A model generated the notes under the pieces. The model worked only from the letters and a program-made list of their open reading frames with translations. It did not search any database and was not told where the DNA came from. DNA of 64,000 nucleotides. Source: Tianweitania sp. UT-5YL-CI-8 (lineage in GTDB: Bacteria; Pseudomonadota; Alphaproteobacteria; Rhizobiales; Rhizobiaceae). Positions 9,499 through 17,957 of this stretch are shown in pieces. The stretch is taken from the NCBI RefSeq assembly GCF_030010215.1, contig NZ_JASCRR010000003.1:372001-436000 (forward strand), read 5' to 3'. Both the position numbers and the translations under genes were made by a program. Positions within the stretch are counted from its first letter, which is position 1. Each line of letters starts with the position of its first letter.

Positions 9499-9657
9499 CC
9501 CCTCATCCGGCCCTTTGGGCCACGACCTGGGGTCGAGCCGTTGGTCTGGACCCGTCCTTCGGACCCCCGCTGGGGAGAAGGGACGAGCGCGGCGGTCATC
9601 GCTCTCCTCTCCCCTCGGGGAGAGGGTGGCCGAGCGAAGCGGAGGCCGGGTGAGGGG
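9499..9657. repeat. Intergenic palindromic repeat unit (rhizobial RIME-like)
   Basis: The stretch between ruvX and aidB is bounded by near-complementary ends, CCCCTCATCCGGCC (9499-9512) and GGCCGGGTGAGGGG (9644-9657), which differ at one position. It holds an inner hairpin, CCTCTCCCC (9606-9614) and GGGGAGAGG (9617-9625). Ends of this sequence are familiar from dispersed intergenic repeats in rhizobia. It has no credible coding potential and probably also works as the 3' end of the convergent ruvX and aidB transcripts. Confidence 0.6.
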
Positions 9658-9675
9658 CGCTCCTGCTTCTCCGGA

Positions 9676-11316
9676 TCAATTCAGCGGTGGATACAGCGTG
9701 TCGATGATCAGCCGCGAATCGTGGCGGGCGTCGAGCATGCCGTAGGTGCCGCGCCACTGGCCGGCCAGCCTCGTCTCGATGAAGGCATCGGCGATGCGCC
9801 CTGCCCCCATGCGGCGGAGTTCCGCCGCGGCTGCCGAGATGGCGAGCTGTTCGGTCAGGATTCTGGCCGATCCGGCATCCGAGTCCGCCACCTGCATGGC
9901 GGCGCGCAGCACGCTCATCGTGCCGCGACCGCTGGCGCCAAGATCCTTGTCGATGCCGGCAAGCACATCCTCGAACAGGCCCGGCGCACGGCTCAGCACC
10001 CGCAGCACGTCGAGCGCCATGACGTTGCCTGAGCCTTCCCAGATCGCATTGACCGGCGCCTCGCGGTAGTAGCGCGCGAGATTGCCTTCCTCGACATAAC
10101 CGTTGCCGCCGATGCACTCCATCGCTTCATAGAGCAGGCTCGGGGCGATCTTGCAGACCCAGTATTTGACGACCGGCGTCATGGCGCGGGCGAAAGCCGC
10201 CTCTGCGCGGTCGCCTGCGGCTTCATCAAATGAACGCGCCAGCCGGAAGGCCAGCGCAGTGGCTCCCGCCACGTCAAGCGCCATATCTGCCAGCACACGC
10301 TGCATCAGCGGTTGGTCGACCAGCTTGGCGCCGAACGCCTCCCGGTGACGTGTATGGTGCACTGCCTCGGCGAGGCCTGCGCGCATCAAGGCAGCGGAGG
10401 CGACCGCGCAGTCCAGCCGCGTCAGCGTCACCATGTCCATGATCGTCTTCACGCCCTCGCCCGGCTCCCCGACGATTTCGCCGATGGCGCCCGCGAACTC
10501 CACCTCGGACGATGCATTGGAGCGGTTGCCGAGCTTGTCCTTGAGCCGCTGGAATTTCAGCCCGTTGAGCGTGCCGTCGCCGAGGATTCGCGGCACCAGG
10601 AAACAGGACAGGCCCTCGCCCGTCTGTCCGAGCATCAGGAACGCGTCCGACATCGGCGCCGATAGGAACCATTTATGGCCGGTGAGGCGGTAGAAATTGC
10701 CCCCGGCGCGCTCCGCCTTGGTCACGTTGGAACGGATATCGGTGCCGCCCTGCTTTTCCGTCATGCCCATGCCGAGCGTCAGCCCGGTCTTGTCCACCGG
10801 CGGTTTCTGGGACTGGTCGTATTTGCGCGTGGTCACGCGCGGCGCCCATTCGCGGAACAGCTTCGTATTGGCCATCAGCGCGGCAAGCGACGCGCTTGTC
10901 ATGGTGATCGGGCAGAGGTGGCCGCTTTCGAGCTGCGCGGTGAGATAAAACCGCGCCGCCCTGACCTGGTGCCGGCGGCCAATCTCGTTCTCGCCGTTCT
11001 CCCAGACAGACGAATGCAGCCCACTCGTGATCGAGCGGCGCATCAGCGCATGATAGGCGGGGTGAAACTCGACAACATCGATGCGGCGACCCTGGCGGTC
11101 GTGGGTTCTGAGCTTCGGAACCTCAGTATTGGCCAGCCGCGCAAGTTCCTGCGCCTCCGGCGTGTAGACGAAGCGACCTAGGCCGTCGAGTTCGCGGCGC
11201 ACCGGCTCGGAAAAGGACTCGGCGATCTGGATCAGCATCGGATCGCCGCGCCAGGCATTTGACCCCGTCAAAGGCGGGGACTGGTTGGTTACGTCCTGCG
11301 TCAGGGCATTGGACAA
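9676..11316 (-). CDS. aidB: AidB-type acyl-CoA dehydrogenase
   Basis: 546 residues. The order and motifs (YNQ-like TNQSPPLTGSNAW start, LCPITMTSASLAALM, GMGMTEKQGGTDIRSN, HKWFLSAPMSDAF, LKDKLGNRSNASSEVEF, ECIGGNGYVEE and IWEGSGNVMALDVLR) match E. coli AidB, an FAD protein of the alkylation response. The visible start is TTG at 11316, with AAGGA 9 nt upstream and an in-frame TAA just before it; no better start exists in this junction. The 15-bp repeat at 11289-11303 covers codons 5-9. At the far end of the inserted element the same 15 bp are preceded by AAGGA, a 6-nt spacer and GTG, which I read as the original aidB start. Expression may therefore be altered by the insertion. Confidence 0.92.
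   Translation of the reverse strand: MSNALTQDVTNQSPPLTGSNAWRGDPMLIQIAESFSEPVRRELDGLGRFVYTPEAQELARLANTEVPKLRTHDRQGRRIDVVEFHPAYHALMRRSITSGLHSSVWENGENEIGRRHQVRAARFYLTAQLESGHLCPITMTSASLAALMANTKLFREWAPRVTTRKYDQSQKPPVDKTGLTLGMGMTEKQGGTDIRSNVTKAERAGGNFYRLTGHKWFLSAPMSDAFLMLGQTGEGLSCFLVPRILGDGTLNGLKFQRLKDKLGNRSNASSEVEFAGAIGEIVGEPGEGVKTIMDMVTLTRLDCAVASAALMRAGLAEAVHHTRHREAFGAKLVDQPLMQRVLADMALDVAGATALAFRLARSFDEAAGDRAEAAFARAMTPVVKYWVCKIAPSLLYEAMECIGGNGYVEEGNLARYYREAPVNAIWEGSGNVMALDVLRVLSRAPGLFEDVLAGIDKDLGASGRGTMSVLRAAMQVADSDAGSARILTEQLAISAAAAELRRMGAGRIADAFIETRLAGQWRGTYGMLDARHDSRLIIDTLYPPLN
11289..11303. repeat. Left attachment core (attL), 15 bp
   Basis: TTACGTCCTGCGTCA, identical to 22425-22439; the next six bases agree at four positions. 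It lies inside codons 5-9 of aidB. A chance 15-bp match between two such short junction segments is very unlikely, and the second copy lies next to the integrase gene. Confidence 0.72.
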
Positions 11317-11648
11317 GTCATTTTATCCTTATTTTCCAATACCATAACAGTTCGGTATACAGGTTTAGTGTATAGATTTTGCGAGGCCGTGATTTGCTGT
11401 GGCAACCCTATGGGGCATGCGGTCGAACGTAAAGCGGCCCTCGCCTCCGTCCACAGTGATTCGCAGCGTCATTTTCAGTCGGCAAAAGTCCAATCCGTAC
11501 ACCCTAGAACGGCGGTTTATGGTGGCGCTTGACCGCCTGCAAACCCCACGTTTCCAAGGCCTTTATCTAGTTTCAAGTGAGGGCGCGATTTGTGGCGACT
11601 GTGCACGATCACCTACAACGGGTCACCAGCAACAATCGAGGTGAACAG
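11317..11648. other. Left end of the element, no gene seen
   Basis: 332 bp between the aidB start and the first HTH gene. The minus strand near 11325-11335 provides the AAGGA ribosome site now used by aidB, so an element-borne promoter for aidB may lie here. On the plus strand it should hold the leader of the HTH cluster. A frame at 11399-11644 is open but has no ribosome site and no recognisable protein character. Integrase arm-binding sites could also be present. Confidence 0.5.
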
Positions 11649-11831
11649 ATGTCCGAGACCTACCTATCCATTGACCAGTTCGTGCAACGCGTCGGCGTAA
11701 GCCGGGGCAGTTGGTACCTCATGGCGGCTCGTGGCGAAGCGCCCCGCACCATCAAGATCGGCAGGCGCGTGCTCATACCTGCCGCGTCTGTAGCCGAATG
11801 GGAGGCGACAAAATTAGAGCCCGCACACTGA
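11649..11831 (+). CDS. AlpA/MerR-like small HTH protein 1
   Basis: 60 residues. The sequence reads like AlpA-type phage regulators and excisionases: YLSIDQFVQRVGVSRGSWY, then a basic wing IKIGRRVLIPAASVAEWE. A good GAGGTG site lies 5 nt before the ATG. AlpA-family proteins in satellites and cryptic prophages activate the integrase or excision and morphogenesis genes. It is very similar to the next gene (same YLSI.(D/E).F...(I/V)GVSRG...YLM..R.EAPR.IKIGRRVLIPAA pattern), so the two arose by tandem duplication. Confidence 0.75.
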   Translation: MSETYLSIDQFVQRVGVSRGSWYLMAARGEAPRTIKIGRRVLIPAASVAEWEATKLEPAH

Positions 11832-11911
11832 ATCGGAGGGTCTATTCAATGCCAGCTTGCACGGTATAAATCATTACCGGTGTTCAACAAAAGGCATAAG
11901 GACATACGGGC

Positions 11912-12103
11912 ATGAACGACGCTTATTTAAGCATTGAAGATTTCACGCGAAAGATCGGTGTCAGTCGAGGCGCATTTTATCTAATGAAATCGCGCGATGA
12001 AGCGCCACGATCTATCAAAATAGGCCGCAGAGTATTGATCCCCGCTGCTGCATTTCTCGAATGGGAGAAGCAGCGTCTTGAGGGAGGCCGTTGCGATGCA
12101 TGA
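11912..12103 (+). CDS. AlpA/MerR-like small HTH protein 2
   Basis: 63 residues. A diverged tandem copy of the preceding HTH gene: YLSIEDFTRKIGVSRGAFYLM followed by IKIGRRVLIPAAAFLEWEKQ. An AAGGAC site lies about 10 nt upstream of the ATG. The 80-bp gap to copy 1 is non-coding. Its last codons overlap the start of the third HTH gene by 8 bp, so these two are coupled. Role as for AlpA-type regulators or excisionases, inferred from fold and context. Confidence 0.75.
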   Translation: MNDAYLSIEDFTRKIGVSRGAFYLMKSRDEAPRSIKIGRRVLIPAAAFLEWEKQRLEGGRCDA

Positions 12104-12308
12104 TTACTCATCAATCAGCCTCTCAGAGCTTTGCCGCGACGTGCTCGGCGTGAGCCGGCAGCAATTCTACGCGTGGGAGGCTTCCGGCGTTGACTTGCCG
12201 CGCGGTTTCCGCACCGTCGCAGGGTCGCATCGGCGCTTTCGTATCACCGAAGTCCAGAAGTGGCTCGCCGCACGTGAAGCCGCGTCAAGCGTGGAGGCGG
12301 CACGATGA
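12096..12308 (+). CDS. Small HTH (MerR/AlpA superfamily) protein 3
   Basis: 70 residues. ISLSELCRDVLGVSRQQFYAWEASGVDLPRGFRTVAGSHRRF gives a MerR-type HTH with the RRF wing; this one is more divergent from the first two. The ATG at 12096 has GGAGG 11-15 nt upstream, within the end of the previous gene. Its stop overlaps the next start (ATGA). It could be an excisionase or a replication-control protein; the sequence does not discriminate. Confidence 0.68.
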   Translation: MHDYSSISLSELCRDVLGVSRQQFYAWEASGVDLPRGFRTVAGSHRRFRITEVQKWLAAREAASSVEAAR

Positions 12309-12493
12309 ACTTTATCATTTTCAAAACCTGGGCCGGGGAGATCGCAGTCAACGCCGACCGCATCTGCTCAATTGTCCCCGTGCAAGATGGTTACACGCGC
12401 CTCGACCTTGCGGGCGGGAGTGACATTCATCTTCTCGCCTCCGTTAACGAGATTTTGGACCGCATCGCGGATGCAAAAGCGGAAGCGGAATGA
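12305..12493 (+). CDS. Small protein of unknown function (62 aa)
   Basis: The frame starts MNFIIFKTWAGEIAVNADRIC and ends in an acidic helix, EILDRIADAKAEAE. It overlaps both neighbours by 4 bp, so its place in a tightly coupled operon is the main support. The beta-rich start followed by a helix resembles small phage proteins with a single beta-sheet domain; I do not recognise it. Confidence 0.6.
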   Translation: MNFIIFKTWAGEIAVNADRICSIVPVQDGYTRLDLAGGSDIHLLASVNEILDRIADAKAEAE

Positions 12494-12867
12494 TGGAATT
12501 CCGGCGAAACGACCCCTTATTCATCGATCCAAAGACAATCAAAGCCTTGGCGATCAGGAACGGCGAAACGTTCGTGCTGTCCGAGAAATGGCACTCTGTG
12601 TACGGCTCACCGGAAGACGCCATGGCGAGAATTCCAATCCGTCGACCGGTAAGATTCGCCGGGCCGCTATGCGACGACTGCGGGTCGCAGTTCTGGATTG
12701 CCGCCAAGAGAGTATCATCTGTCGTCGCCGTCTTCGGCGAACCGCCGACGGACCTGTGGGGAAACGAGTTGCCACCCAAACTCGAACGCGTCGATGTCAC
12801 GTTCGACGACGGCGCGACGATATCACTTGCAGGCGATCCGACTGAAATTAAAAAGGCATTGAAATGA
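12490..12867 (+). CDS. Unknown element protein (125 aa)
   Basis: 125 residues, beginning MMEFRRNDPLFIDPKTI. A Cys pair (LCDDCGSQFWIAAK) and a C-terminal VDVTFDDGATISLAGDPTEIKKAL are visible; the latter resembles the end of the preceding 62-aa protein in style (an evenly alternating beta region, then EIL/EIK helix), so the two could be related domains. No family recognised. It overlaps the primase gene by 4 bp. Confidence 0.6.
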   Translation: MMEFRRNDPLFIDPKTIKALAIRNGETFVLSEKWHSVYGSPEDAMARIPIRRPVRFAGPLCDDCGSQFWIAAKRVSSVVAVFGEPPTDLWGNELPPKLERVDVTFDDGATISLAGDPTEIKKALK

Positions 12868-15407
12868 TCATAAACGAAAAAGCCGCCGCGCATTGCAGTG
12901 CGCAGGCGGCGGATATTTCCAAGACTCTCTCGGATAAAACTATCGCATCGAAGGAGGAAATTCAAGCCTTTCTGCAATTGCTGGCAGAAACCGGCGGCAT
13001 CCATCTTGTCGCGCTGCCGTCAGCGGAAGGTCGAAACTTCGGAGTCGACGTCGGTGCCGCTGCTGACTGGATCGCCGCACGTCCGTCCGTTAACATGCAC
13101 TACACGCTAAATCTGGTGGGTGCAGATTATCGGGGTAGCAAGCCGAAAGGCAGTGAGATCACCGCGATCCGGGCTTGCCACGTCGACATCGACGGACCGA
13201 AGGACGGGAGTCCTTGGGACAAGTCCGCAGCCTATTCGAAGCTGGTTCACGGCGGCGCAAGCGTCATTATTGACTCCGGCCATGGCTGGCATGCCCTCTG
13301 GCTCCTGACTACTCCCGATGTGGACACAGAACGAGCGGAGCGCGTGAACCGTGCCTTGCTTGCGCGTTACGGTGGCGACGTAGGCACCCACAATCGGGAC
13401 CGTCTGCTTCGCGTCGCCGGTACATTGAACCATAAGCGCGCGCCGGTCGTGCCGTGCCGAGACCGTTCGCTGCCTCTGCTGCCCGGAATGTCGAAGCCGC
13501 GCTACAGCCTTGACGAACTGGAACAGCTTTTCGGCGTCGCTGTGTCAACGGCCCCCGTTTCGCACACGCTGATGTCGCCGGAAGATCGCGAACTGATCGA
13601 TACGGCAAGTCGGAGCGGTTCGGCGGATGTGGACATGGGCGGGGGCCGCATTTTCCATGGCTCGACTGCCTCCTTCAGCGATCTGTGGACCGGCAATGCC
13701 TCTGTTCTCGGACGCTGCTTTCCCGCTGAAGGTCGCCCTTTTGACCAATCGCGGGCGGATGAAGTTCTGCTGTTCCACCTCGCGCGGTTGACTGGGTGTG
13801 AGACAGAACGGATGGAGCGGCTGTTCACGCAATCCGCACTCGGAGTGCGTGAGAAATGGCGTGGGCGGGTCGATTATCGCGAACGGTCCATCCGTAAAGC
13901 GGTTGAAGGTGTTTCGGCTACTCCTGCCGTTCCGCTGTTGCCAGTCGGAAAAGCCGTGATTCAAATCACCGTCGATGCGCATCAGATGGCGAATGATGTT
14001 GAGAAGGCTCTAATGGCGCGCGGCGTTCCGTTTTATACGCGCGGGAACCGGGTCCGTGAGCTTGCAGGTGCCGACCTGATTGAAGTGTCACCGGAACGCA
14101 TGCGCGATCTGATGGCAAAACATGTGAAGTTTGAAAAGCTTGTCGAGGACAAGCGGAACCTTGGTTGGAAAAAGATTGAGGTGGCCGCGCCTCTTGAAGT
14201 TGCACGGACAATCCTATCTCGCGTTGGCGACTGGAAGTTTCGACCGGTTAACGGTGTCCTATCCGTGCCGACCATGCGTAAGGACGGGTCCATCATTGAT
14301 ACGGTCGGCTACGACGACGCAACGGGGCTGATTGTCGTTCAAAACGTTCCGATGCCGCCGATCCCTGACAGGCCGACAATGGAACAGGCCCAGATTGCGT
14401 TAAAGATGATCGGTGACCTTTTCGCCGAGACGCCGTTCGTCGATGACGCAAGTCGGGCCGTCGCTATATCGGCGGTTTTGACGGGTGTACTGCGCGGATC
14501 GATGGATCGTGCACCGCTGCATGCCTTCACAGCCCCGATGTCGGGGACGGGAAAGACCTTTGCCTGTGATGTCACCGCAGCGATACTTTACGGCGAGCCT
14601 TCGATGCGATCAATCGCCATGGGTTCCGGGAAGGAAGAATTTGAGAAACGGCTGAGCGGCACGCTGCTGGCCGGGCGAACGACGGTACTTGTCGACAATG
14701 TGAACCGGCCAATCGGCGGGGAATTTCTCTGCCAAGCCATCGAACGGCCAGAGGTGGAAGTGCGCCCGCTCGGCAGGTCGGACATACGCATCATTCAAAA
14801 CACGCATACGATTTACGCCACCGGCAACAATCTGCGTGTCGACGATGACAATGTCCGACGAACGATACGCGCGCGGCTTGACGCCAAGAACGAGCAGCCA
14901 TGGACGCGGAAATTCGCAGGCGATCCAATTGCCACAGTTCTGGCGAACCGTGGAGCTTACCTCGCCGCTGCGTTTACGATATCGCGCGCTTACATGGCGG
15001 CGGGCGAACCAATCGTGGCAGGGCCGTTCGGATCGTTTCAAATGTGGTCGCGTCGCGTGCGTTCGCCGCTTGTATGGCTCGGCATGACTGACCCGGTCTT
15101 GACGCAAGACGATCTCCGAAACGACGACGATTCGGAAGAAGTTTTAGCTGCTGTGATTGCCTCGTGGCCGGTCCTTTCGAAGCTTCGCGTCAAGGAAATG
15201 ATGGTAGCCCCCGCGAAGAGTACCAAGATGGTGACTGATCAATTTCAAGAGGCGCTGTCGATGATCCCGATCCCGCCGCACGCTCGGGACCGTGATATCG
15301 TCATCGGCCAATGGCTAAAGGCGAATGTCGGGCGCATCGTAAACGGCAGGAAAATCGTCTCTGAGCGAAATGCCCATCATAAGGCGAACGTCTATTGGGT
15401 CGAATGA
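12864..15407 (+). CDS. Primase-helicase (AEP-type primase fused to AAA+ ATPase)
   Basis: 847 residues. The N-terminal third resembles RepB-like archaeo-eukaryotic primases: the metal-binding ACHVDIDGPKD at about residue 105-113, then DSGHGWHALW and the DRLLRVAGTLNHK segment at about 179-191. The C-terminal third is a helicase-like ATPase with Walker A APMSGTGKT (about 557-565), Walker B TTVLVDNVN (606-614) and sensor-1 TIYATGNN. Such proteins initiate replication of plasmids, phages and satellites (P4 alpha is functionally analogous). The adjacent iteron-like region is its probable origin. The first codon overlaps the previous stop. Confidence 0.82.
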   Translation: MIINEKAAAHCSAQAADISKTLSDKTIASKEEIQAFLQLLAETGGIHLVALPSAEGRNFGVDVGAAADWIAARPSVNMHYTLNLVGADYRGSKPKGSEITAIRACHVDIDGPKDGSPWDKSAAYSKLVHGGASVIIDSGHGWHALWLLTTPDVDTERAERVNRALLARYGGDVGTHNRDRLLRVAGTLNHKRAPVVPCRDRSLPLLPGMSKPRYSLDELEQLFGVAVSTAPVSHTLMSPEDRELIDTASRSGSADVDMGGGRIFHGSTASFSDLWTGNASVLGRCFPAEGRPFDQSRADEVLLFHLARLTGCETERMERLFTQSALGVREKWRGRVDYRERSIRKAVEGVSATPAVPLLPVGKAVIQITVDAHQMANDVEKALMARGVPFYTRGNRVRELAGADLIEVSPERMRDLMAKHVKFEKLVEDKRNLGWKKIEVAAPLEVARTILSRVGDWKFRPVNGVLSVPTMRKDGSIIDTVGYDDATGLIVVQNVPMPPIPDRPTMEQAQIALKMIGDLFAETPFVDDASRAVAISAVLTGVLRGSMDRAPLHAFTAPMSGTGKTFACDVTAAILYGEPSMRSIAMGSGKEEFEKRLSGTLLAGRTTVLVDNVNRPIGGEFLCQAIERPEVEVRPLGRSDIRIIQNTHTIYATGNNLRVDDDNVRRTIRARLDAKNEQPWTRKFAGDPIATVLANRGAYLAAAFTISRAYMAAGEPIVAGPFGSFQMWSRRVRSPLVWLGMTDPVLTQDDLRNDDDSEEVLAAVIASWPVLSKLRVKEMMVAPAKSTKMVTDQFQEALSMIPIPPHARDRDIVIGQWLKANVGRIVNGRKIVSERNAHHKANVYWVE

Positions 15408-15502
15408 TCGTTTCTGCGGGGAGCTTGCGGGGACTTTGCGGGGGGCGTAGAAGCCGACTCCCCGCAAGAATTTCCCTATAATTTACAAGGTGTTGAGCAA
15501 CT

Positions 15503-15631
15503 TTGCGGGGAGTGCGGGGAGTCAAATAGATTCTATATATGGGAGAGAACGTTACTATTTTAGAGATTGGCACGCTGCTGTGACACACTATAGGCCGGGG
15601 AACAGCTTAGAACTCCCCGCACTCCCCGCAA
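15503..15631. repeat. Long inverted repeat of double iterons
   Basis: TTGCGGGGAGTGCGGGGAGT at 15503-15522 is exactly reverse-complemented at 15612-15631. Each arm contains two copies of TGCGGGGAG. The 89-bp spacer is AT-rich in part. Further single copies of the unit lie to the left, up to the end of the primase gene. Confidence 0.85.
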
Positions 15632-15646
15632 CATGATTTAACCCCT

Positions 15647-15655
15647 TGTGGATAA
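15647..15655 (-). promoter_or_regulatory. DnaA box
   Basis: TGTGGATAA on the plus strand is the exact reverse complement of the consensus TTATCCACA. It lies 16 bp to the right of the iteron inverted repeat. A single 9-mer can occur by chance, so its weight comes from the origin-like context. Confidence 0.55.
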
Positions 15656-16020
15656 ACGGAAATTCGTGCGGGAGTTCATTAAAACACTGCCGCAATGTCC
15701 CGCAGACTACCCGCAACCCCTGTGTGCATCATGACGCAAAGAACGTCGCGGGTCGTTGACCGTACACTTAAAACGTCCTAGGATATTTTTCCTATCTGAC
15801 TATTACGCCGCTGGCCGTGACGACGATACGTCGCTATCGACGCCGTATTCCAGACAGTTAACGCATTGAAATCACGAGATATCGCCGCCCGGTATCCAGA
15901 TTGTTGCTACAGTTTCCGACGAAATTTGACGATTTTCGCCTTGTTCCGACAAGCCATAGGCAACGCCTGTTCTTATCCTGTATATATTCCTAGGATTATA
16001 TTCAGATAGGACGGTAGGAA

Positions 16021-16455
16021 ATGGCCGAACATGTCACCTTGCTTCCGGGAATGACGCATGATCCGCGTGCAAAGCCTGCGCGATATATGGACGGTCGCGG
16101 GCACTCCCGTGTGGTGCTGCGTACAATCTCTGATCTGGACGGTCGAAGCGTCGCGGCGAAACGTGCGTCAGCGCTCAAAGACGCCATCATTTCCGATTTG
16201 ACGGGCGGTGGGACGGTTGACGATTTGTCGGCGATCAAACGGCAACTAGTGGAGTCCGTGGCGATCATGTCGGTAGTCTGCGAGGATATCCAATCGCGCT
16301 ACCTGTCCGGCGATCCAGCCGCCGACCTCAAGCAACTCACGGTCCTGCTGAATGCGCGCCGCCGCGATTGTCAGCTTTTGGGATTGGACCGCGTGGCGCG
16401 CGACGTCACCGGCAATTTGGAACTGTACCTGTCACAGCCGAATGGTGGGCGCTAA
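16021..16455 (+). CDS. Small terminase subunit candidate / unknown phage protein
   Basis: 144 residues, mostly helical with the segment GGTVDDLSAIKRQLVESVAIM and a C-terminal LLNARRRDCQLLGLDR. It lies directly upstream of the large terminase, and its stop overlaps the next start (TAATG), the usual place of terS. Small terminases recognise the packaging site, but I see no clear DNA-binding domain, so the call rests on position. An AGGA site lies 4 nt before the ATG. Confidence 0.5.
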   Translation: MAEHVTLLPGMTHDPRAKPARYMDGRGHSRVVLRTISDLDGRSVAAKRASALKDAIISDLTGGGTVDDLSAIKRQLVESVAIMSVVCEDIQSRYLSGDPAADLKQLTVLLNARRRDCQLLGLDRVARDVTGNLELYLSQPNGGR

Positions 16456-17915
16456 TGGCCCTGACAAAGCTGGTGAGCATGCGCGAGGCGCTTGCTCGTG
16501 ACGATCTGCTTGGACGTGCCTTGCCCGGCGACTCATGGTTTCCACATCGGACGTTGCTCATCGCTGCGTTGGGCGAACAGTTGATTACGGACGAAGAACG
16601 CGCAATTTTCGCGACCATCACAGGCAACCGTCCGCCGCCGACCGCACAGACTGACGAGCTTGTGTCCATCATGGGGCGTCGATCCGGCAAGACCCGCATG
16701 GCAGGCTCATTAGCCGCGTACGTAGGCACTCTCGTCAAACATTCCGAATATCTTGCCAACGGTGAGCGCGCCACGATCCCTGTGCTTGCCGGCAGCACCA
16801 TTCAGGCGAGGGCATCGTTCCAAGCGGTTCTTGGCGTGCTTGAAGAAAGTCCCGTTCTTTCCCGCCAAATCGAAAACAGCAACACTGAGACAATCCGGCT
16901 GAAGAGTCGTTGCGATATAGAAGTTCGTCCCGCGTCGTTTCGTACGATCCGAGGAATCACCAGTCCTTTGATCTGCGCTGATGAAGTTTCGACTTGGTAT
17001 AATGATGAGACGAACGCGAATAGCGACATAGAAATCCTTACGGCGGCACGTCCTGCCCTCGCCTCCACCGGTGGTTTAATCTTCACCTATTCATCACCAT
17101 GGGCCAAGAAAGGGGAACTGTGGACGGCGCACACGCGCCATTTCGCCAAGGACAGCGCGATCCTTGTCGCCAAAGCGTCCACTGCCACCATGAATCCCAC
17201 AATTCCTGAACGCGTCATTCAGGAAGCCTACGAGCGCGATCCGTTCCGTGCCGCTGCTGAATATGGGGCTGAGTTCCGAGATGGAATTTCCGCACTTCTG
17301 ACACGCGAAATGGTCGATGCCGCCTGTGATCATGACCGCAACGAATCGGCCCCCGTGGAAGGCGTTCAGTATATCGCATTCACCGACCCATCAGGCGGTG
17401 CGGTCGATTCGTATTGCCTAGCAATCGGCCATCTAGAGGATGGCGTTGCGGTAATCGACGCTATCAGGGAAGCGAAGCCTCCATTCAGCCCGGAAGCGAT
17501 CACCGCCGAGTTCGCGACCCTGTGCAAATCCTACAAATGTTTCACCGCGACGGGCGACAGGTACGCAGGCCACTGGCCGCGCGAGCAGTGGGCGAAACAC
17601 GGCGTGACATATCAAACAAGCCACCGCACAGCTTCCGATATTTTTGCTGACGTCGTGCCTCTTTTCACTTCGCAGCGCATCGCCTTCCCTAACAGTCAGG
17701 TGGCAATCAACGAGTTTGCTTGCCTTGAACGGCGAACTACTCGCGGCGGTAAAGCCACGATCAGTCACCCACCGGGCGGACACGATGACCTTGCTGTCAC
17801 CATTGCGGGAACTGCAACGCTATTGGTTGGCAAAAGCAGACAGAGCGAATTCATGCTGTCCGCCCCAATTTTCCTCGATCCTTATCATGATTACACACAA
17901 TTTGACGATATCTGA
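16455..17915 (+). CDS. Phage terminase large subunit
   Basis: 486 residues. The packaging ATPase is shown by Walker A GRRSGKT (74-80), Walker B PLICADEVS with Asp176-Glu177, and the coupling-like motif LIFTYSSPW. The nuclease half has an acidic start YIAFTDPSGGAVDSY followed by ATGDRYAGHW and the late GGHDDLAV motif, typical of RNase H-like terminase nucleases. The gene appears complete. Terminases pump DNA into proheads; here no capsid, portal or tail gene follows, so the protein may divert packaging into a helper phage's particles. Start ATG overlaps the stop of the preceding gene. Confidence 0.85.
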   Translation: MALTKLVSMREALARDDLLGRALPGDSWFPHRTLLIAALGEQLITDEERAIFATITGNRPPPTAQTDELVSIMGRRSGKTRMAGSLAAYVGTLVKHSEYLANGERATIPVLAGSTIQARASFQAVLGVLEESPVLSRQIENSNTETIRLKSRCDIEVRPASFRTIRGITSPLICADEVSTWYNDETNANSDIEILTAARPALASTGGLIFTYSSPWAKKGELWTAHTRHFAKDSAILVAKASTATMNPTIPERVIQEAYERDPFRAAAEYGAEFRDGISALLTREMVDAACDHDRNESAPVEGVQYIAFTDPSGGAVDSYCLAIGHLEDGVAVIDAIREAKPPFSPEAITAEFATLCKSYKCFTATGDRYAGHWPREQWAKHGVTYQTSHRTASDIFADVVPLFTSQRIAFPNSQVAINEFACLERRTTRGGKATISHPPGGHDDLAVTIAGTATLLVGKSRQSEFMLSAPIFLDPYHDYTQFDDI

Positions 17916-17957
17916 CACCTAATATTCATTGCCATTTTTGCACTCTACATTGTGCAG

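Larger units (their letters stand above)
15408..16020. other. Candidate replication origin of the element
   Basis: A 613-bp non-coding stretch after the primase gene. It has repeated TTGCGGGGA-type units at 15415-15423, 15425-15434, 15436-15443, (inverted) 15456-15467, 15503-15511 and 15512-15520, a perfect 20-bp inverted repeat (15503-15522 with 15612-15631, spacer 89 bp), and TGTGGATAA at 15647-15655, a perfect DnaA box (TTATCCACA) on the minus strand. AT-rich tracts (15475-15487, 15530-15542) are interspersed. The position beside the replicase gene and these repeats fit an origin. No genes were recognised in the rest of the stretch. Confidence 0.68.

Noticed and set aside
11399-11644. 81-residue open frame at the left end of the element
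   Set aside because: No ribosome site, no domain character, arbitrary composition; the real first gene starts at 11649 with a good site.
15408-16020. CRISPR array
   Set aside because: The repeated units are 8-10 bp, irregularly spaced and partly inverted, with no constant-length spacers or cas genes.
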